In this document: positions 44,185 to 57,326 of the stretch, piece after piece
Layout of the letters: each line of letters starts with the position of its first letter
Numbering within the stretch: position 1 is the first letter of the stretch
NCBI GenBank assembly: GCA_035041965.1
Contig: JAPYMA010000582.1
Location: 62,001-126,000 of the forward strand
Length of the DNA: 64,000 nt
Source: Anisakis pegreffii
Taxonomy: Eukaryota > Nematoda > Chromadorea > Rhabditida > Anisakidae
Direction: 5' to 3'
Made by a program: the position numbers and the translations under genes
The notes under the pieces: model-generated
The model's input: the letters and a program-made list of their open reading frames with translations, nothing else
Database searches by the model: none
Told to the model about the DNA's origin: nothing

Positions 44185-46594
44185 TTTTATTCGTTTACAC
44201 TGACGATCAATATATTGTTAAAGTGATCCATAAGAACGAAGAGAAAATATGAATCGAATAAAACAGATCACATTGATCACAGATGATTTCCCTATCAATG
44301 ATAGAGGATTACATAAAACGAGAAAACTGTGAATAAATGACGACTTCCGGTCATTTTGTGCAGCTAATTCCTTCAGAGAAGGATCAATACCCGTTTTCCT
44401 AACCAAACACATCTTCATAAGGGAAATGCTTAATCCTCTTCCCCGGTCACGGGTCTGTATATGCCCAAAGGAGTCGAAAATCATTCCTCTTCAAACTGCT
44501 TAAAGTTATAATACTTATAATTACAACTTATTCACAAAATATTCAACTCTTCATATGGATTTTCAATTTGAAACAATTGAATGCACTAAATCAACAATTT
44601 TTATCCACAAATTTGCTTAAGCACTAGAATTTTCGCCGAATTGATTGAAATCACAGCAAAGTTGTTGAAATTCATAACCAACATCAAATGAAATAAGTTT
44701 TTCACAGAATTTAATTATTCAGTTGAACGCAGTGAACAGTGTGATCACCACTGACTCTTATTGTATATTCCATGGTACAATAGAACATTCCTTTTTCAAT
44801 TTTGTTCAACTAGCGTTTTCTTTGATCAGTTACAATGGCAATTTCGAGTCTTCGACTTTCAGATATCCTGATCTTTCAGATATTTTTCATCTTCGATCTT
44901 TCTTTATAAATTCATCCATTTTCAATGGAAATGGTAGAATATTCTCTCTGTCAAAAGGTTAAAAATCGAGAAATTCTCTCTGAAGGAACGGCAGTGATCT
45001 GAAAACCGAATGAATCAACAATTTTCACTGATCATACCATACACTTTGCGTCATAATATGACGATAATGATTTCGTAAACAGTTACAACCACATGCTGAC
45101 TAGTTCGTAGAAACAAAATTATATACGAATTTACGTTTTAATATCAAAATATTTTCAAAAATGAAAAAAAAGTAAATAAAAACCAAGCAAAACGATCACA
45201 TATTCAAACATGAATCTGAAGACTGTGAATACAGAGTCGTTAAAATTTTTTAATGATAATTATTTTGAATCAAAACAAAACGTTTGAGTTGTTGACAAAA
45301 TATCATGTTACGTGGGAAATCAGAAATATTACGATGAAGATGGTATAATGCCGAAACGTTGAACATCATCGTAATTATTTGTCAACAACACAACCTTTGC
45401 TTGTGAACGAGGAAAGCTTCCAGCAATTGATTATTATTATTATTGCGATAAACCGAAATTTTTTCGATCAACCTACATACAATATTCGCAAATTAGAATC
45501 TTCATCTACTAATTAACCAAATACTTCTCGAATACAACCATAAAAGTTTTCCAAAACATTTCAACGAATATCCAATTAAAAAGTTGAATCAATGATCGAA
45601 AACAATGAAATAATGACAAATATAAATCAATCATTACAATACCAAAAGTATCAATGGCAGATGCCGGAGATATATGCGCCATTCAGGAGAAAAGTCCATT
45701 CAAAATCCTGAATATTATCACTGATAAATGCGTTCGGCAAGCACTTTGTGGGCCCTTTCGCTAAAGTTTTTTAGTGAAACTCCATATTCTTCTCCTCGAA
45801 GTTTTCACTACCCTCCACATTGCTTTAAGTGTAAGCCAATAATAATTGTATATCTACATCAGCAACAAACCATTTATAATTCACGGAACTGATTTGAAAC
45901 AAATGGGAACATATCGCTAATCGATGAAAAATTTCTAGATTCCAAATAATTCGTATTTTCCCCAATTCAATTCTATAGTGACTGCATAGTATTCGCTTAC
46001 TCGCTGCCCAATTCAAAATCACAGTCAAATCGGTAACAATACTTAATCACGTACTGTATTCAACAATAGGAATATTGCTGTCTTATGAACACCAATAATA
46101 ATGATTTACAATAGGAATAACAGTGATCATTCTTCCTATCAGTAAACTAATAACAGCATAAAATAATAATGATAATAACAACAACAATAACACTAATAGT
46201 GAACAAACACAACAACGAATCAAAAATAATTCAAAAAAGACCCAAGAAAATAAAAAGAATAATTTAATGAGAAGCACTAAATCACTGCGATGAAGATTAT
46301 TCCATTCAACGGATGAATGAAATTTGGAAGAGTGGTATTGCAAAGAAAATGCTCGTTGTGCACTAGAACCAACTCGAAAATAATCCTTTTGACGAATGCG
46401 ATGGCGAGATTTTTTTCGCCAAGTACGGTGACATACTCTCTTTTTCGAGATTATCGTAGGCTTGTTCTCGTTTCTGTAATTTTTATTCGTATGATGATCG
46501 TTGCTTTATGGAAATTATTATTGTGTTACTAGTATCAACACAAATAACAAAATTCATTAACTGTATTTAATACTGTCACAATATAAAACCTATT
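44185..46594. other. AT-rich intergenic region
   Basis: No gene is supported. Short frames occur on both strands without domains or consistent splice sites. Confidence 0.5.
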
Positions 46595-49566
46595 TCAAAT
46601 AAATGAAGGAATAATGTTTTGAGGAGTGTAAAGCGCAAACGAACGAACCTTTAACAACGTTGTGATTCTGTCAGTTTCGTTTTTCAGCCTCTCAACTGCC
46701 TCTTTGTATCTCCGTTCTGCCTCGGTGTATTCCAAATGAAATTTAGCCATATCACTTTTCAGATCCACCAAAGTTTCTTCGGTTGACGTGATTTCTCCGA
46801 CCTTCAAAGCAACAATTTAAAAAAGAAGAGAATTGTAATGAATAAAAAATAAAATGATCTTAACAATAATAATCATTACGACTACCAGATCCCTTCAGAA
46901 TATTCTATCCTTGACGAATCCTTTTCATGGAGCACCCGATATCACCTGACCACCTCCCTCCCCCCTCCCCCTCTTTTCCACTAGCTCCTTGATCAATACA
47001 GACTATATTTCAGTTTAAAGGGAGCGGAATACAGTGTGATATGTGATAAACGTAAGACGAACTGATAAAGAAGATACACTCAAATTGAAATGCTAAGATT
47101 CGATGTATGCAAACAAAATGCTATGATGCAATGAATCATATCATACCAGCTCAACTGATTGTGGTGAACCATTCAGAGGTACGAACTTGAGTTGATACCT
47201 GACATCCTTAATCCAGTTATCACCGTAAACACACAAATAATGATCTCGTTCTTCCAGTGTATGCGAGCCAACAGTTTCGAGTGTATCCAATAAATGAAAC
47301 GATATCGGTGTCTCCTTGTCTTCCATCAAAAACTTCATTGGTATAAATTCACTCAAATTCGCGCGATTGAACGGTACAAAGAAGAACTCTGCTGCCGTGC
47401 AACCCTTCCGTTTATTACTTTCCTGCAATTCGCTTCCACTAATAACATTACCAGTGAATAGTTATCATTCTTGAATATGATGTTAACGACAACGAGACCA
47501 ATATCATTATTATTATGATTATTATTATTATTATTATTGTTACTATTATTATTATGTTCATTATTTTGACTATTACTATCACATCGGTCATTGGTCAGTT
47601 TCTTATGAAAACATTTACGATTATTACTCGTATACATGGTTTTAACAACACACATCGTTGATGAACTCATGAATAAACTTCATATAAGCATCATCACACA
47701 TTTGAAGGTATTTTTATTAGCAATTCGAAGAATATTCCTTTCCCTAAGGAATCGCTGAGTATTATCGGATGGTATTCCTGGAAAAATGACTTGTTTCAGA
47801 TGGGGACGTCTTCTGCCCAAAAGAGATGCAGCTCTAAATGCAGACATAATTCCAGTGAAACGTGATCAATAAATGAGAGACAAATACGAATAATCACCTG
47901 TATAAGTCTAACACCACCTTCTTTATCGAACAAAACAAGTTTGAATTTACTCATCTGTGCTGATTTACAAATTATCATCAGGCCATGCTCTTCCCATTCC
48001 TTTCTCATGCTGATCTTGAAAAACGCTGCTTCCTTGAATAAAGAACACTCATTTTGATTCCTCACTTTATTCGAGCATCGAAATGTGATTTATAATTTGA
48101 ATTGTGATTGATACATCATAAACTAAGTTGATAATAAAACTATCCATATTCTCGTTACTGATCTGAATGGATTCCATTAATCGCTAATGATGACGCGTAT
48201 TCGTAATGATCGAATGTTGCACACATTTAAAATTCATGTAATTCTAAGGTACATTCTATTCATTCGAATATCGTTCTCTTTCGATATCTTTCGAACGAAT
48301 ACAACCAAACTTGAAGTTGCGTTATCAAACAGTGATCGGATCTCACCGAAAAAACGAATAAGGAAGATCAGATGCACTGACCTGCTTGCCAATAGAACCA
48401 TCGACTTGTACGCCCTCTTCGAGCACCGAATATTTCGCATCACACGGTGTTCCTTCACATAAACTTCTGGCTTGTGCCAACACTTTTGGTGTTATTTGCG
48501 TGGGAATCGGTACACCCAGTTTTGAAAAGAGCGCACCGAATACTCGACCTGAATTTGGTGATGATGTTTGACGGGGATGTGTTGTGACTGAATGATTCAA
48601 GTTTTAATCAATTAGATGATCAGCAGTAGAATAAAATTTAAAGCAATAAGAAACGGTAATAAAGAATGGTCAGAAAAACCAACCAACACCGCCCATTTCG
48701 CTGAGATCGAAACCCTCAAAATCAACGATTGCCCCCGATGGCCCACTCAAATCATATTGCCGTCTCTTATTCGGGTCTGATAGCACTGCGTACGCAATCG
48801 AGATCTTTTTGAACAATTCTGCGGCTGTAGAAATCACAATTTCTGATGAATTCATTAACTACTCCTTACAGTCAATATATAACCGATGACAGATTGCAGG
48901 GATAATGCATTTCCGTAAAAATCGCCCACTATATATCCCTAAAAAGCTTGAGACCGTTCCCTCAAGATGCAAACATGGAAGATACAAGTTCCCCTCCTTC
49001 CAAAAAGAACAGAAACTCGAGAAAATCCCCAAATTGCTAATTAAAGGAAGACGGTGAATAAATCAACCATAGAATTGAGAAAATGATTCTTTATTTTATT
49101 CCATTTCTTACAGCTATTGTAAATTTTTTTGAAACGTTTGATTTCTAATTGATTAAGATCTCAATAACTGGGATTACCACTGAAAACTCAATATAATTTT
49201 AATAAACACACTTTGAAAAACTATGTTTAGTTGTTCGAATTTGTTGTTGATGTGATAATAAATGAATACCTATGCAGCATTTATCAACGAATACTTGTTT
49301 ATTTATATGTTGCACATTCACAACGATACCACAATACATCCATAAATTCAGTCTTCATGCAAGCAAATTAATCAATCAATTAAATACGAACCTTTTTGAT
49401 CACCAGGATTACGATCAGGATGATATTTCAGCGCCAGTTTGCGGTAGCTGTTTTTAATTTGTTGCTCAGTGGCATTCTTTGGAACACCCAGAATCTCATA
49501 ATAATCATCCTTTTTCTCATCGTTACCGTTGACCATCTTAGAATGTGAACCACCTGGTCGAAACAT
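46595..49566 (-). CDS. J-domain protein of the ARG1 family
   Basis: Probable Hsp70 co-chaperone. Six exons (49392-49566, 48684-48824, 48382-48548, 47898-48032, 47147-47422, 46595-46801) join in phase to 366 residues. The J domain (about 20-83) has [20 protein letters not shown] and the catalytic HPD at 49-51. The rest follows the layout of plant ARG1/ARL proteins: [28 protein letters not shown], a middle domain with [11 protein letters not shown] and [17 protein letters not shown], and a C-terminal coiled coil ([20 protein letters not shown]...[14 protein letters not shown]). Arabidopsis ARG1 is a peripheral membrane protein needed for gravity signalling; its animal role is unknown to me. The final exon is read through to the stop at 46595; an alternative spliced end is possible. 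Confidence 0.9.
47513..47555. repeat. ATT trinucleotide microsatellite
   Basis: A run of ATT repeats with few interruptions lies in intron 4 of the ARG1-like gene. Confidence 0.85.
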
Positions 49567-52500
49567 TTCTTTTAGATAATAGCAGCAGTACTTATAACAA
49601 TATGACGAAATACACAGTTATTAATACAATCGAATAACAAGAATATTTATCAATTGGTGATGTATTTGGAGACAAATATGTTCGCTTTACACCACGTATG
49701 TATGTAATGAACAACACGTTCTGTCACAAGCACAAACGAACACACCGAATAAATGCACCGTGATTCATCGTTGTAACGAATAATGTTTGCGAAATGTTTT
49801 ATTTATTTGATGAAATTTTACAGTGCTCTTGTGAAGTGACTGTTGTTTGTTTTGGTATGTTGAGCATTGACTGTGCTGAACTGGGGAAAGGCGTTGAATG
49901 GACTTCGATGTAACGAGGAAGTATGCGATCATAGCAAACACACCTAGAGATTGCCTTAGACACTTGAAGTTGCGGGTATCTTTCACGTGAGGAAAAATCG
50001 AAACAAAAAGCGATTTTGATGAAATGGAAAAAATTCCACTCATTTCCGATTTAATCAACTGTTATCTAGCCGTATCGGTAAAAGGTTTGAGTGCACATCA
50101 CAATAATATTCTCTCATCAACGACTTCCTTCTGCATCTTGCCATCCCTTCAGTTCCTATAGTCTGATGACGTTAATCATGACATCGCTCTCTTGTCGAAT
50201 CATGACATCATCCTCCCAGTTGGACGCTTCAATCGACAACTGAAGCTTCCAACGAAGACAAATTAGAATCTAAGCAATGTCAGAATCTCAAGTTAGCCTC
50301 ATACCGTCAAAGAGATGACCTAACTTTTGTACAACACAGAAGTCACTAGTAAAGAGATTGGATTATCCTCATCCTTAGAATATTCAAGCAATATTTATTC
50401 ACGCGTCAACATTTCTTCGTACAAAAACATATTGACGGTTGTTTTCTATGAAGTGTTTGAAGTGTCGAATGGTTTCATTGATAAGTTGAAATCGTGACGA
50501 AACGAGTGCGTCGGTACGAAGGAAGATCGAATGAAATGGGAATAACTTTGCAATTAATCTCCGATCAATTGTTTAACATATGAAGAAATTTGGGCAAGGT
50601 TTAAAAAATGGTATAGTTGGAAAATAGTATTGATGAGAGGAAATCGTTCCTAAAAGAATAGGATGAGAAAATGAAATTTGTCAAATTCGTTGCTCTTAAA
50701 GAATTGTCTACTCCTCGAGTTTCAATTAAACTTGAACTGTTGAAGAAGAAACGATACAAACTTCTGAGACTTTTTCAAGGTATATTTCTTAATTACTATG
50801 CCAACAGTATAGATGACCATCTTGAAAGGACACAAAGACAACGAATCGATATCTTTAGCGATTGAGTGAAGCGAATGAATTGTTTTTAGGGGGGATTATT
50901 TGCGAAGTATGTTCGGGAAAATCTGATGAGTGAATTGTTGTTTGCTGAGACGATGATTACTGCCTTAGGGCATGACAACGAACTTATTTCAAGTTTGTAC
51001 TCTGATATTGCAATTGCATTCGTGAGATATTGATTTTCTCGCTCTTTTACATTCAAATCTTATCTCGCAAAGAACTTCGACTTTCGGTTCACTTTAGAGG
51101 CACTCTTCCAACACGAACTCATCAGCAAAATTTACATTGTTGAAAACTGAAAAACAAACGCGGAATGCCGGGCAGAAGTCATTACCATTAGGTTGCAACG
51201 GACGTTGAAATAATGAACCGAATACCATACGTAAAACCTATGAAGATGTTTTTAGGGTTTTGAAGTAACGTTTTAATAGACGATGCATTCTACTCAAATT
51301 CATCTGAAGAATGCAAAATTATACAATTATTCGGTGAAATTTTCTGCATTCAAATGATGATTTCGTTATGTGAGTGTCATGCATGAATGCGAACTTCGTC
51401 TCATCCACTCATGCAGAAAATTTTTTGCGTTCCATCCTTCCGAAAGAGACTTTTTTCATGTCGAAGTTGACACAATTACGGCGACATTGCAGATCAGTTA
51501 TCACGCTAAGTGGTTTTGTATGTTCGGTTGATAAGAGCAAAACGGCATCATCTCACATTCGCTCTTAAATGTGTAGTGTAGCTAGAGCACAACAAGCATT
51601 GTTTGCAACGAGTCATCCGCAAGCTCAATAGGTTCTAATAGTGATTTCGCAGGGTTTCACAATTAGTGACGGGTTCACAGCAATATAAATGCATTACGAT
51701 AAGAAAAGCTGCTAAAACAACTTCATCTCGATGAAATGAGTTTGTAGGAGTGTGCAGAGTGGGTGTAGGTGCGGAATAAGTTGGTATGTAATCTTAAAGT
51801 ATCGAACGAGTGATTCGTGTGTTCATGTCAATGAAGCATGCTTGTAGTATTGGGCAGAGTTATTCTGGGTGCTGAATAGGTTGCTGAAATAATTTTAGGA
51901 GGTTAAAAAATGATTTCATACGAAAGGGAACTGTTGTTGATATTGTGCCGAGCAGTTTTCGGTGTCAAATAGTCTGATAAAATAATTCGATTATACAATC
52001 AATTCCGAGTTTAAACAGTTAGACATGAGTTCAGTCGTGGATTCAATTAGTAATTACGCAGTTTTCTAGTAGACTGACGATAAGTAATGCTTAAACTCTG
52101 ATGAATATGACTACAGCTTGTCCCATCATAGTAACACATTCAAGAATCTATGAAAGCAAGCTAAAGAGATCTTTAAAACATCTAAGTTAGATTAGTGGTA
52201 TAGGGTCATATCTGGTGCTCGTTAGAGAGCAAATGTTTGACTCGTGGAGGGTTTTTAACGATTCCATTACCATAGGGCTATCAAAAAAGCCACGTTCAAA
52301 CTAGCCCTATTCTTAGGTTCGCTCAGCAACTCTTTTCAAAATCGTCTTCATGAGGTTCTCTAGTTTCAGATAAATACGTATGTTGTCATGGAAAATTCTG
52401 TGTTAGTAAAGTGAATAGATAAAAGACTGCTAAGTGATGGATCTGTGTGCATTTCAACGCACTTGCTAGCTTCGATGCTATTCAGCAACACATGCATAAC

Positions 52501-53472
52501 AGGTAATAGGATGTCTGTGAGGGCAGTTTCATGATCATTCGAACATGATAGTTGTACTGATTTGTTACTAGGCAAAGCTTAGAGTACCGTTAGCTTGAAT
52601 TTATCTTAAGATGTTAACCCTTATGGTGCTATAGTAATGTACAGATTGATCAGTAGTAATGCAATGTACATAAACGTATCAATATCCTTAATTGATATTC
52701 AAATCACCAACTCGTTAATTGAACGCATTTGTACGGAATCTGCAGTTTCTGGAGATGAATTGTTTTGTTCGGTGTTGGTCTTTTATAATTTTGAATTGAT
52801 TTATTTCGTTTTTTTTTCAAATTTTCGTTAGCATTGTTATTATGACTGTTATTACTATCATTAATTGTTACTATTATTACATAATGTTATAATTTTTTAA
52901 TATTATTTTTTAATCTCCCCATATTTGCGATACCTGCATCAGAATCATTTACATTTCTGTTTCATTGTACCGTATTCAACCTTATCTGCGATTACGGTAT
53001 AATGAAACAAAGATCGCTGAATTTCATGAATATTATCACATCGACAAGCTGATCTCTAGGAAATTCGCGATGATCTTTAAACTGAGAACAGTTGCTGATA
53101 GCGTGTTTAATGCGCTTCAATATTCACCTCATTGCATATGATTTGGAATACTAGAATACCTCATTTGGAATATCTCAAATAATTTGTTTGTTTGACGACC
53201 ATCTTTCACGTCTCCATTGCAACCACACGTATTACTTTCTAGACGTGACAAATCGCTAAGCGCGTCGCTCTCTCTATATTCATGTTGATTTAGTTCACGC
53301 CCATTGTGCAATTCGTCCCGTCCCGTATCCTAGAAATGATCTTATTTTCTTTAAAATATTAATGTTTAGCAACATCGTTGTCATTTTCCATCTAGGTTTT
53401 CCTGGCAGTTCAAGGAATCGCTCATCCGTCTCGCCGAAATATTTTTACGGTCACCTTTGTTGAGTTGAGTTG
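49567..53472. other. Intergenic region between ARG1-like gene and BRX1
   Basis: No gene is supported over nearly 4 kb. It holds a small hairpin at 52959-53008. A stretch near 52190-52250 (TTAGTGGTATAGGG ... TTTGACTCGTGG) vaguely recalls tRNA A and B boxes but does not fold convincingly as a tRNA. Confidence 0.5.
52959..53008. repeat. Small 16-bp hairpin
   Basis: Arms 52959-52974 (GTTTCATTGTACCGTA) and 52993-53008 pair fully with one G-U wobble around an 18-base loop. The 50-base size is close to a short microRNA precursor but the stem is shorter than usual. Confidence 0.75.
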
Positions 53473-53479
53473 TTTTCAG
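53473..53479 (+). promoter_or_regulatory. Candidate trans-splice acceptor of BRX1
   Basis: TTTTCAG abuts the BRX1 ATG at 53480, with no coding exon upstream. Spliced-leader addition would give an mRNA with almost no gene-derived 5' UTR. Confidence 0.55.
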
Positions 53480-55869
53480 ATGACACTGAAACGGTTAAGG
53501 AAGAAAGCTGAAAGCTCATCAGATGAATTCGAGGCAACGAACATTATCAAACAATCGCAAAGTGATTCGGAATCATCCTCAAATGATTCCGACGATTCCG
53601 ATGAGGCGCCAATGCTTGTTGATCCTGATGCTGATGCACCTCCGAAGGTTCATTCATTTCATTGTTTGTTACTTTGTTTAAATCTTTTTTTTTTTTAAAT
53701 TTTCAGTATGGTAAATATCAGATTCTTTATAGGTAAGAAGATATACGATATAAAAAGAAATAGTATATTGAATAAGAAACACTTCAAGATCAGTTCGATA
53801 TAATTCGACATAGTGAAAGGTATATGTTGAGAAGGTAACAAGAGCGTTTACAGAAAGTGCCGACTGTGTCGACATGCAGTTTCATAAAACTCGACGTTTA
53901 CGGTGTAAAATGCACGAATTTCTACTGACAGATTGAGGGATGTTTAAGGTTGAGAGAAAATGGACGAATCGTGAACGTGTATTAGTGTTTTGTTCGCGCG
54001 GTGCATCATTTCGTGTTCGTCATCTGATGAATGATTTGAAATCGTTGATGCCGCATTCGAGAGGTGAATCGAAATTGGATAAACAGACGAATTTGCCGAT
54101 GATCAACGAAATCGCTGAGATGGCCAATTGCACTAAATGTCTTTACTTCGAAAATCGTAAACAAAAGGTTACTATTTCATTATCACCATCGCATAAAACA
54201 CACCCAATAAATCAGTTATTGAATATGTAAATTGGAGATTGAAATATGTAAATGCTTGGTAAAAATATGAATGTGTATTTAAGGATTTGTATTTATGGAT
54301 GTCAAATGTAGTCGATGGGCCGTCAATGAAATTTTTGGTGCATAATGTGCACACAATGGATGAATTGCGTATGTCCGGTAATTGCTTGAAAGCGTCACGA
54401 CCAGTTCTATCATTCGATGCCATCTTTGACACTCAGCCTTATTTGACTCTTATTAAAAACCTTATCAAGCAGGTGAGTTGTGCTCGTTTCCTTCAACAGC
54501 GAATGCTTTCAACTTTTTTGATGCACTCATTTCAATCATTAAGAAATACGTACGATTAAACTTTTCCCAAGTCGCTTCCGTCATGAAACTTTTTGGTGTT
54601 TGCTTCTGGATTATGTAGACAGAAGTGAATAATTAACATTTACTGATCTGTGTAGCTGATCATAATTGATTCAGTAAATATCCACAATTAGTTACGATTC
54701 TATTCTAACTTATATCAATTGCTGTGCTCTGCCAATGATATATTTCAGAGAAGCGTTCTCGAATTTTGCTTTTAGTTTTCTTTGTGGTCGTTCTCTTTGT
54801 CGTATACGGATACTGACTTGTCTTTCTTTCAATTAAACTTCTCGACGGAATGACTTTTCTGAAATGGGAATAGATCACTAAGTTAATATTTCAGACGTTC
54901 GCCACACCAGATCATCATCCCCGAAGTCAGCCGTTCATTGACCACGTCTTTTCATTCTCACTCACTCCAGACCATAAAATCTGGTTTCGCAATTTTCAAA
55001 TTGTTGACGAATCGTTGCAGCTTCAAGAAATTGGTTCGTTGACTTATGTTATGAATCACTTTCCATTCGTTCAGCACTGAGTAATCAGTTATATCCGTCA
55101 ACAGCTCATTTGAATGTTTGATACATAATTCAAATTCCATTCATTTATTCGTTGATTTATTTACTCAGCCAATTAATATATATCTCGCTCTTAAGCCGTT
55201 TCAAGATCAAGACACATGCCCCTTTTATTATTTTATTCTTTGTGAGCGCATTGCTGCAAGATATTTAATTAATATGAATTAAACGGACGATTTCCCATCC
55301 CATTGAGATATGTGAAGTCAGATTTATATTTCAATCGGAAATGTGTTTCAGGACCTCGAATGGTACTCGAGTTGATACGCATATTTGAGGGTTCATTCGA
55401 AGGTGCGGTCTTATACGATAACCCAGATTACGTCAGTCCGAATATTGTACGAAGAGAGCTGAAAAAAACGGGTGCTGATAAATACGTTCAGAGGAAAATC
55501 GTTGAGCAGGTAATTTGATTTGGAAACTTTTGAAACAAAGCACTCTCTGATTTATTGTTTTTGCATCAGTGAACGTGTCCGACGGCAGAGAACGATTGAT
55601 TTGATTTTAGTTTTTGCTTTTATTAATTATTGCAATGAACGAACTTCTTGGAATGGGATTTCATTGAACGGTTCTGATCCGATTGACAGGGTCGAAAGGA
55701 ACGACTGGAAGCTATCAAAGCCGTTCAACTACCAGATCCAGTCGGAGAGATATTCGACACCAGTCGACCAATCTTGGACCCGGATGCGAAACAAGTGAAG
55801 AAATTGATTGAGAGAAAACGAAAACGAATCAAGAAAAAGAAACGCTTAGGTGATAAAAAAGCAGATTAA
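53480..55869 (+). CDS. brx1: Ribosome biogenesis protein BRX1 (Brix domain)
   Basis: Nucleolar factor for assembly of the large (60S) ribosomal subunit. Six exons (53480-53647, 53949-54167, 54284-54472, 54895-55033, 55352-55509, 55690-55869) join in phase to 350 residues; human BRIX1 is 353. A Ser/Asp-rich N-terminus (SDSESSSNDSDDSDE) leads into the Brix domain, with KWTNRERVLVFCSRGASFRV, LMPHSRGESKLDK, FLVHNVHTMDELRMSGNCLK, SQPFIDHVFSF, IWFRNFQIVDE and GPRMVLELIRIFEGSF. The C-terminus is lysine-rich (ERKRKRIKKKKRLGDKK), suiting RNA binding and nucleolar import. The start is the first ATG after the TTTTCAG site and gives a normal family N-terminus. Confidence 0.97.
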
Positions 55870-57097
55870 CGTTTGACATATCACCCAAATGATCTGAATT
55901 TATTGCACTACCTGATTGTTTATTGTTGACCACTGTTGTTGTTTGTTACCCTTATTATTGTTCAATTTTTTGTTGCTTCCTTCATAAAAGAGCGTTATTC
56001 ACATTGTTCTTGTTCACATACCATTCTAGTTCCAACCTATGAAAACTTCTCTATGGTGTCGTCAACTGTTCAGACGGTCATAATTGTCATACAATTTGAG
56101 CACGCAAAAATGTATATTTTTTCCCTCTAATTCGCTTGTTTCATATTTTAATTGCCAACTAATTATAGCTCAATCAGTAATATTTTAAGAAACACTTTCG
56201 AATAAACCAACACGCATGTGCATGTGCATGTGCACCTTCTCGACGTTTTACGCAAAAAGAAACTCATCCTTCAAACTCGAGAAAGTTTACTCACTCAATT
56301 TCGTCATGTGTAATAGGAGATAATAAAGTAGGTAGTATTTATTCAAATTCAATGAAAACAGAAAATAACATGAACGTGAGTAATAACGTTACATGATATA
56401 TATCGGCACAATTGCAACCCATCAAGAAAAATGACAAATAAAAAACTTCAAATGAAACTGATTAACTGAAACACAGAAGGATCACAATGAAAGTGTTATT
56501 GGACGATTAAAAAGACATCGGGCTTTACTCAAATTGAATTAGTTCAAATCAACATGAATATTGAACTGAAGAAGAATTAACCTTCAGAAAGACAATTGGT
56601 TATTTAAAAAAAACATTCGTTATGATAATGAGGATAATATTAACAATGAAACACCAATAAAATTCGAATGAAATCATCATAAATTGATGCTCTTTGCGCG
56701 TCGAATTGCTGCTGGCAGGTATACTGAAATCGGCATTTTGTTTATTCCTTTTTGGCTGGTACATCCTTCCTCTTCTCTTGTCCGCTAACACAATAATTCA
56801 CTATTTTCCTGGTATCACCTTCTGGATGCGGGTGCTTATGTTCTTGTTGTTCCGCCTGAAATTAGCTCGTATGCTCCACAAACTGAACAAACTCAACGAA
56901 CGCACTTCGGAACGAAGTTCATTCCAGCCTCGACGATTGAAAATGCGGAAAGAACTGCATAAAAAGTGCTATCACGTAAACAGTTCGTGCATGGCCGCAA
57001 CGGTTTTAGTTTCATGTTCAACGAATTTGGTGTGGACTTTCTTCCTCAATAAGCTTTTATCAACATGCAGTACAGAGGAACGCTGGATTTGCGTGTT
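55870..57097. other. Intergenic region with coding-like fragments
   Basis: The first 800 bp is AT-rich with no gene. At 56209-56236 alternating CATGTG repeats could form Z-DNA. Between about 56690 and 57060 the minus strand has short coding-like pieces (for example AAGVHTKF-like and EKRKDVPAKKE followed by stop) with plausible donors and acceptors; they may be further exons of the small gene at 57098-57326. Confidence 0.4.
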
Positions 57098-57326
57098 TCA
57101 AAAGAAGTCCACTTCGTTCCACGAATCATCAGCAGCCTTCCACTCCCAGCTCTGCCATTCCTCACAATGACTGAAGCGGAAGGCAAAACAGTATGAATAT
57201 CTTTGAGGTATTCCTACTAAAATGAAATTATTGAAATAAACTGACCTTAGTTCTTTTACCGGTAGCTTTATTAACCTCTAATTCACCTTTCTCATATTCC
57301 GCAGCAAGTTCTTCAGCACTTGACAT
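57098..57326 (-). CDS. Possible small protein gene (two exons, ~47 residues)
   Basis: The ATG at 57326 has a good context (TCAAAATG). It opens 27 codons (MSSAEELAAEYEKGELEVNK then ATGKRTK) to a donor at 57245 (AAG then GTCAGT). An acceptor at 57161 (GTGAG) keeps phase 0 and adds EWQSWEWKAADDSWNEVDFF before a TGA at 57098. The acidic, Trp-rich C-terminus and codon use look like real coding sequence, but the acceptor is weak: the better TTCAG ten bases earlier gives a stop. The true gene may continue further downstream. I do not recognise the family. Confidence 0.35.

Noticed and set aside
52190..52255. tRNA-like A and B box sequence
   Set aside because: Box spacing is roughly right but acceptor and anticodon stems do not form.
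56694..57170. 158-codon plus-strand frame
   Set aside because: It starts from a non-ATG-supported context and lies antisense to better coding-like pieces of the minus strand; no domain.
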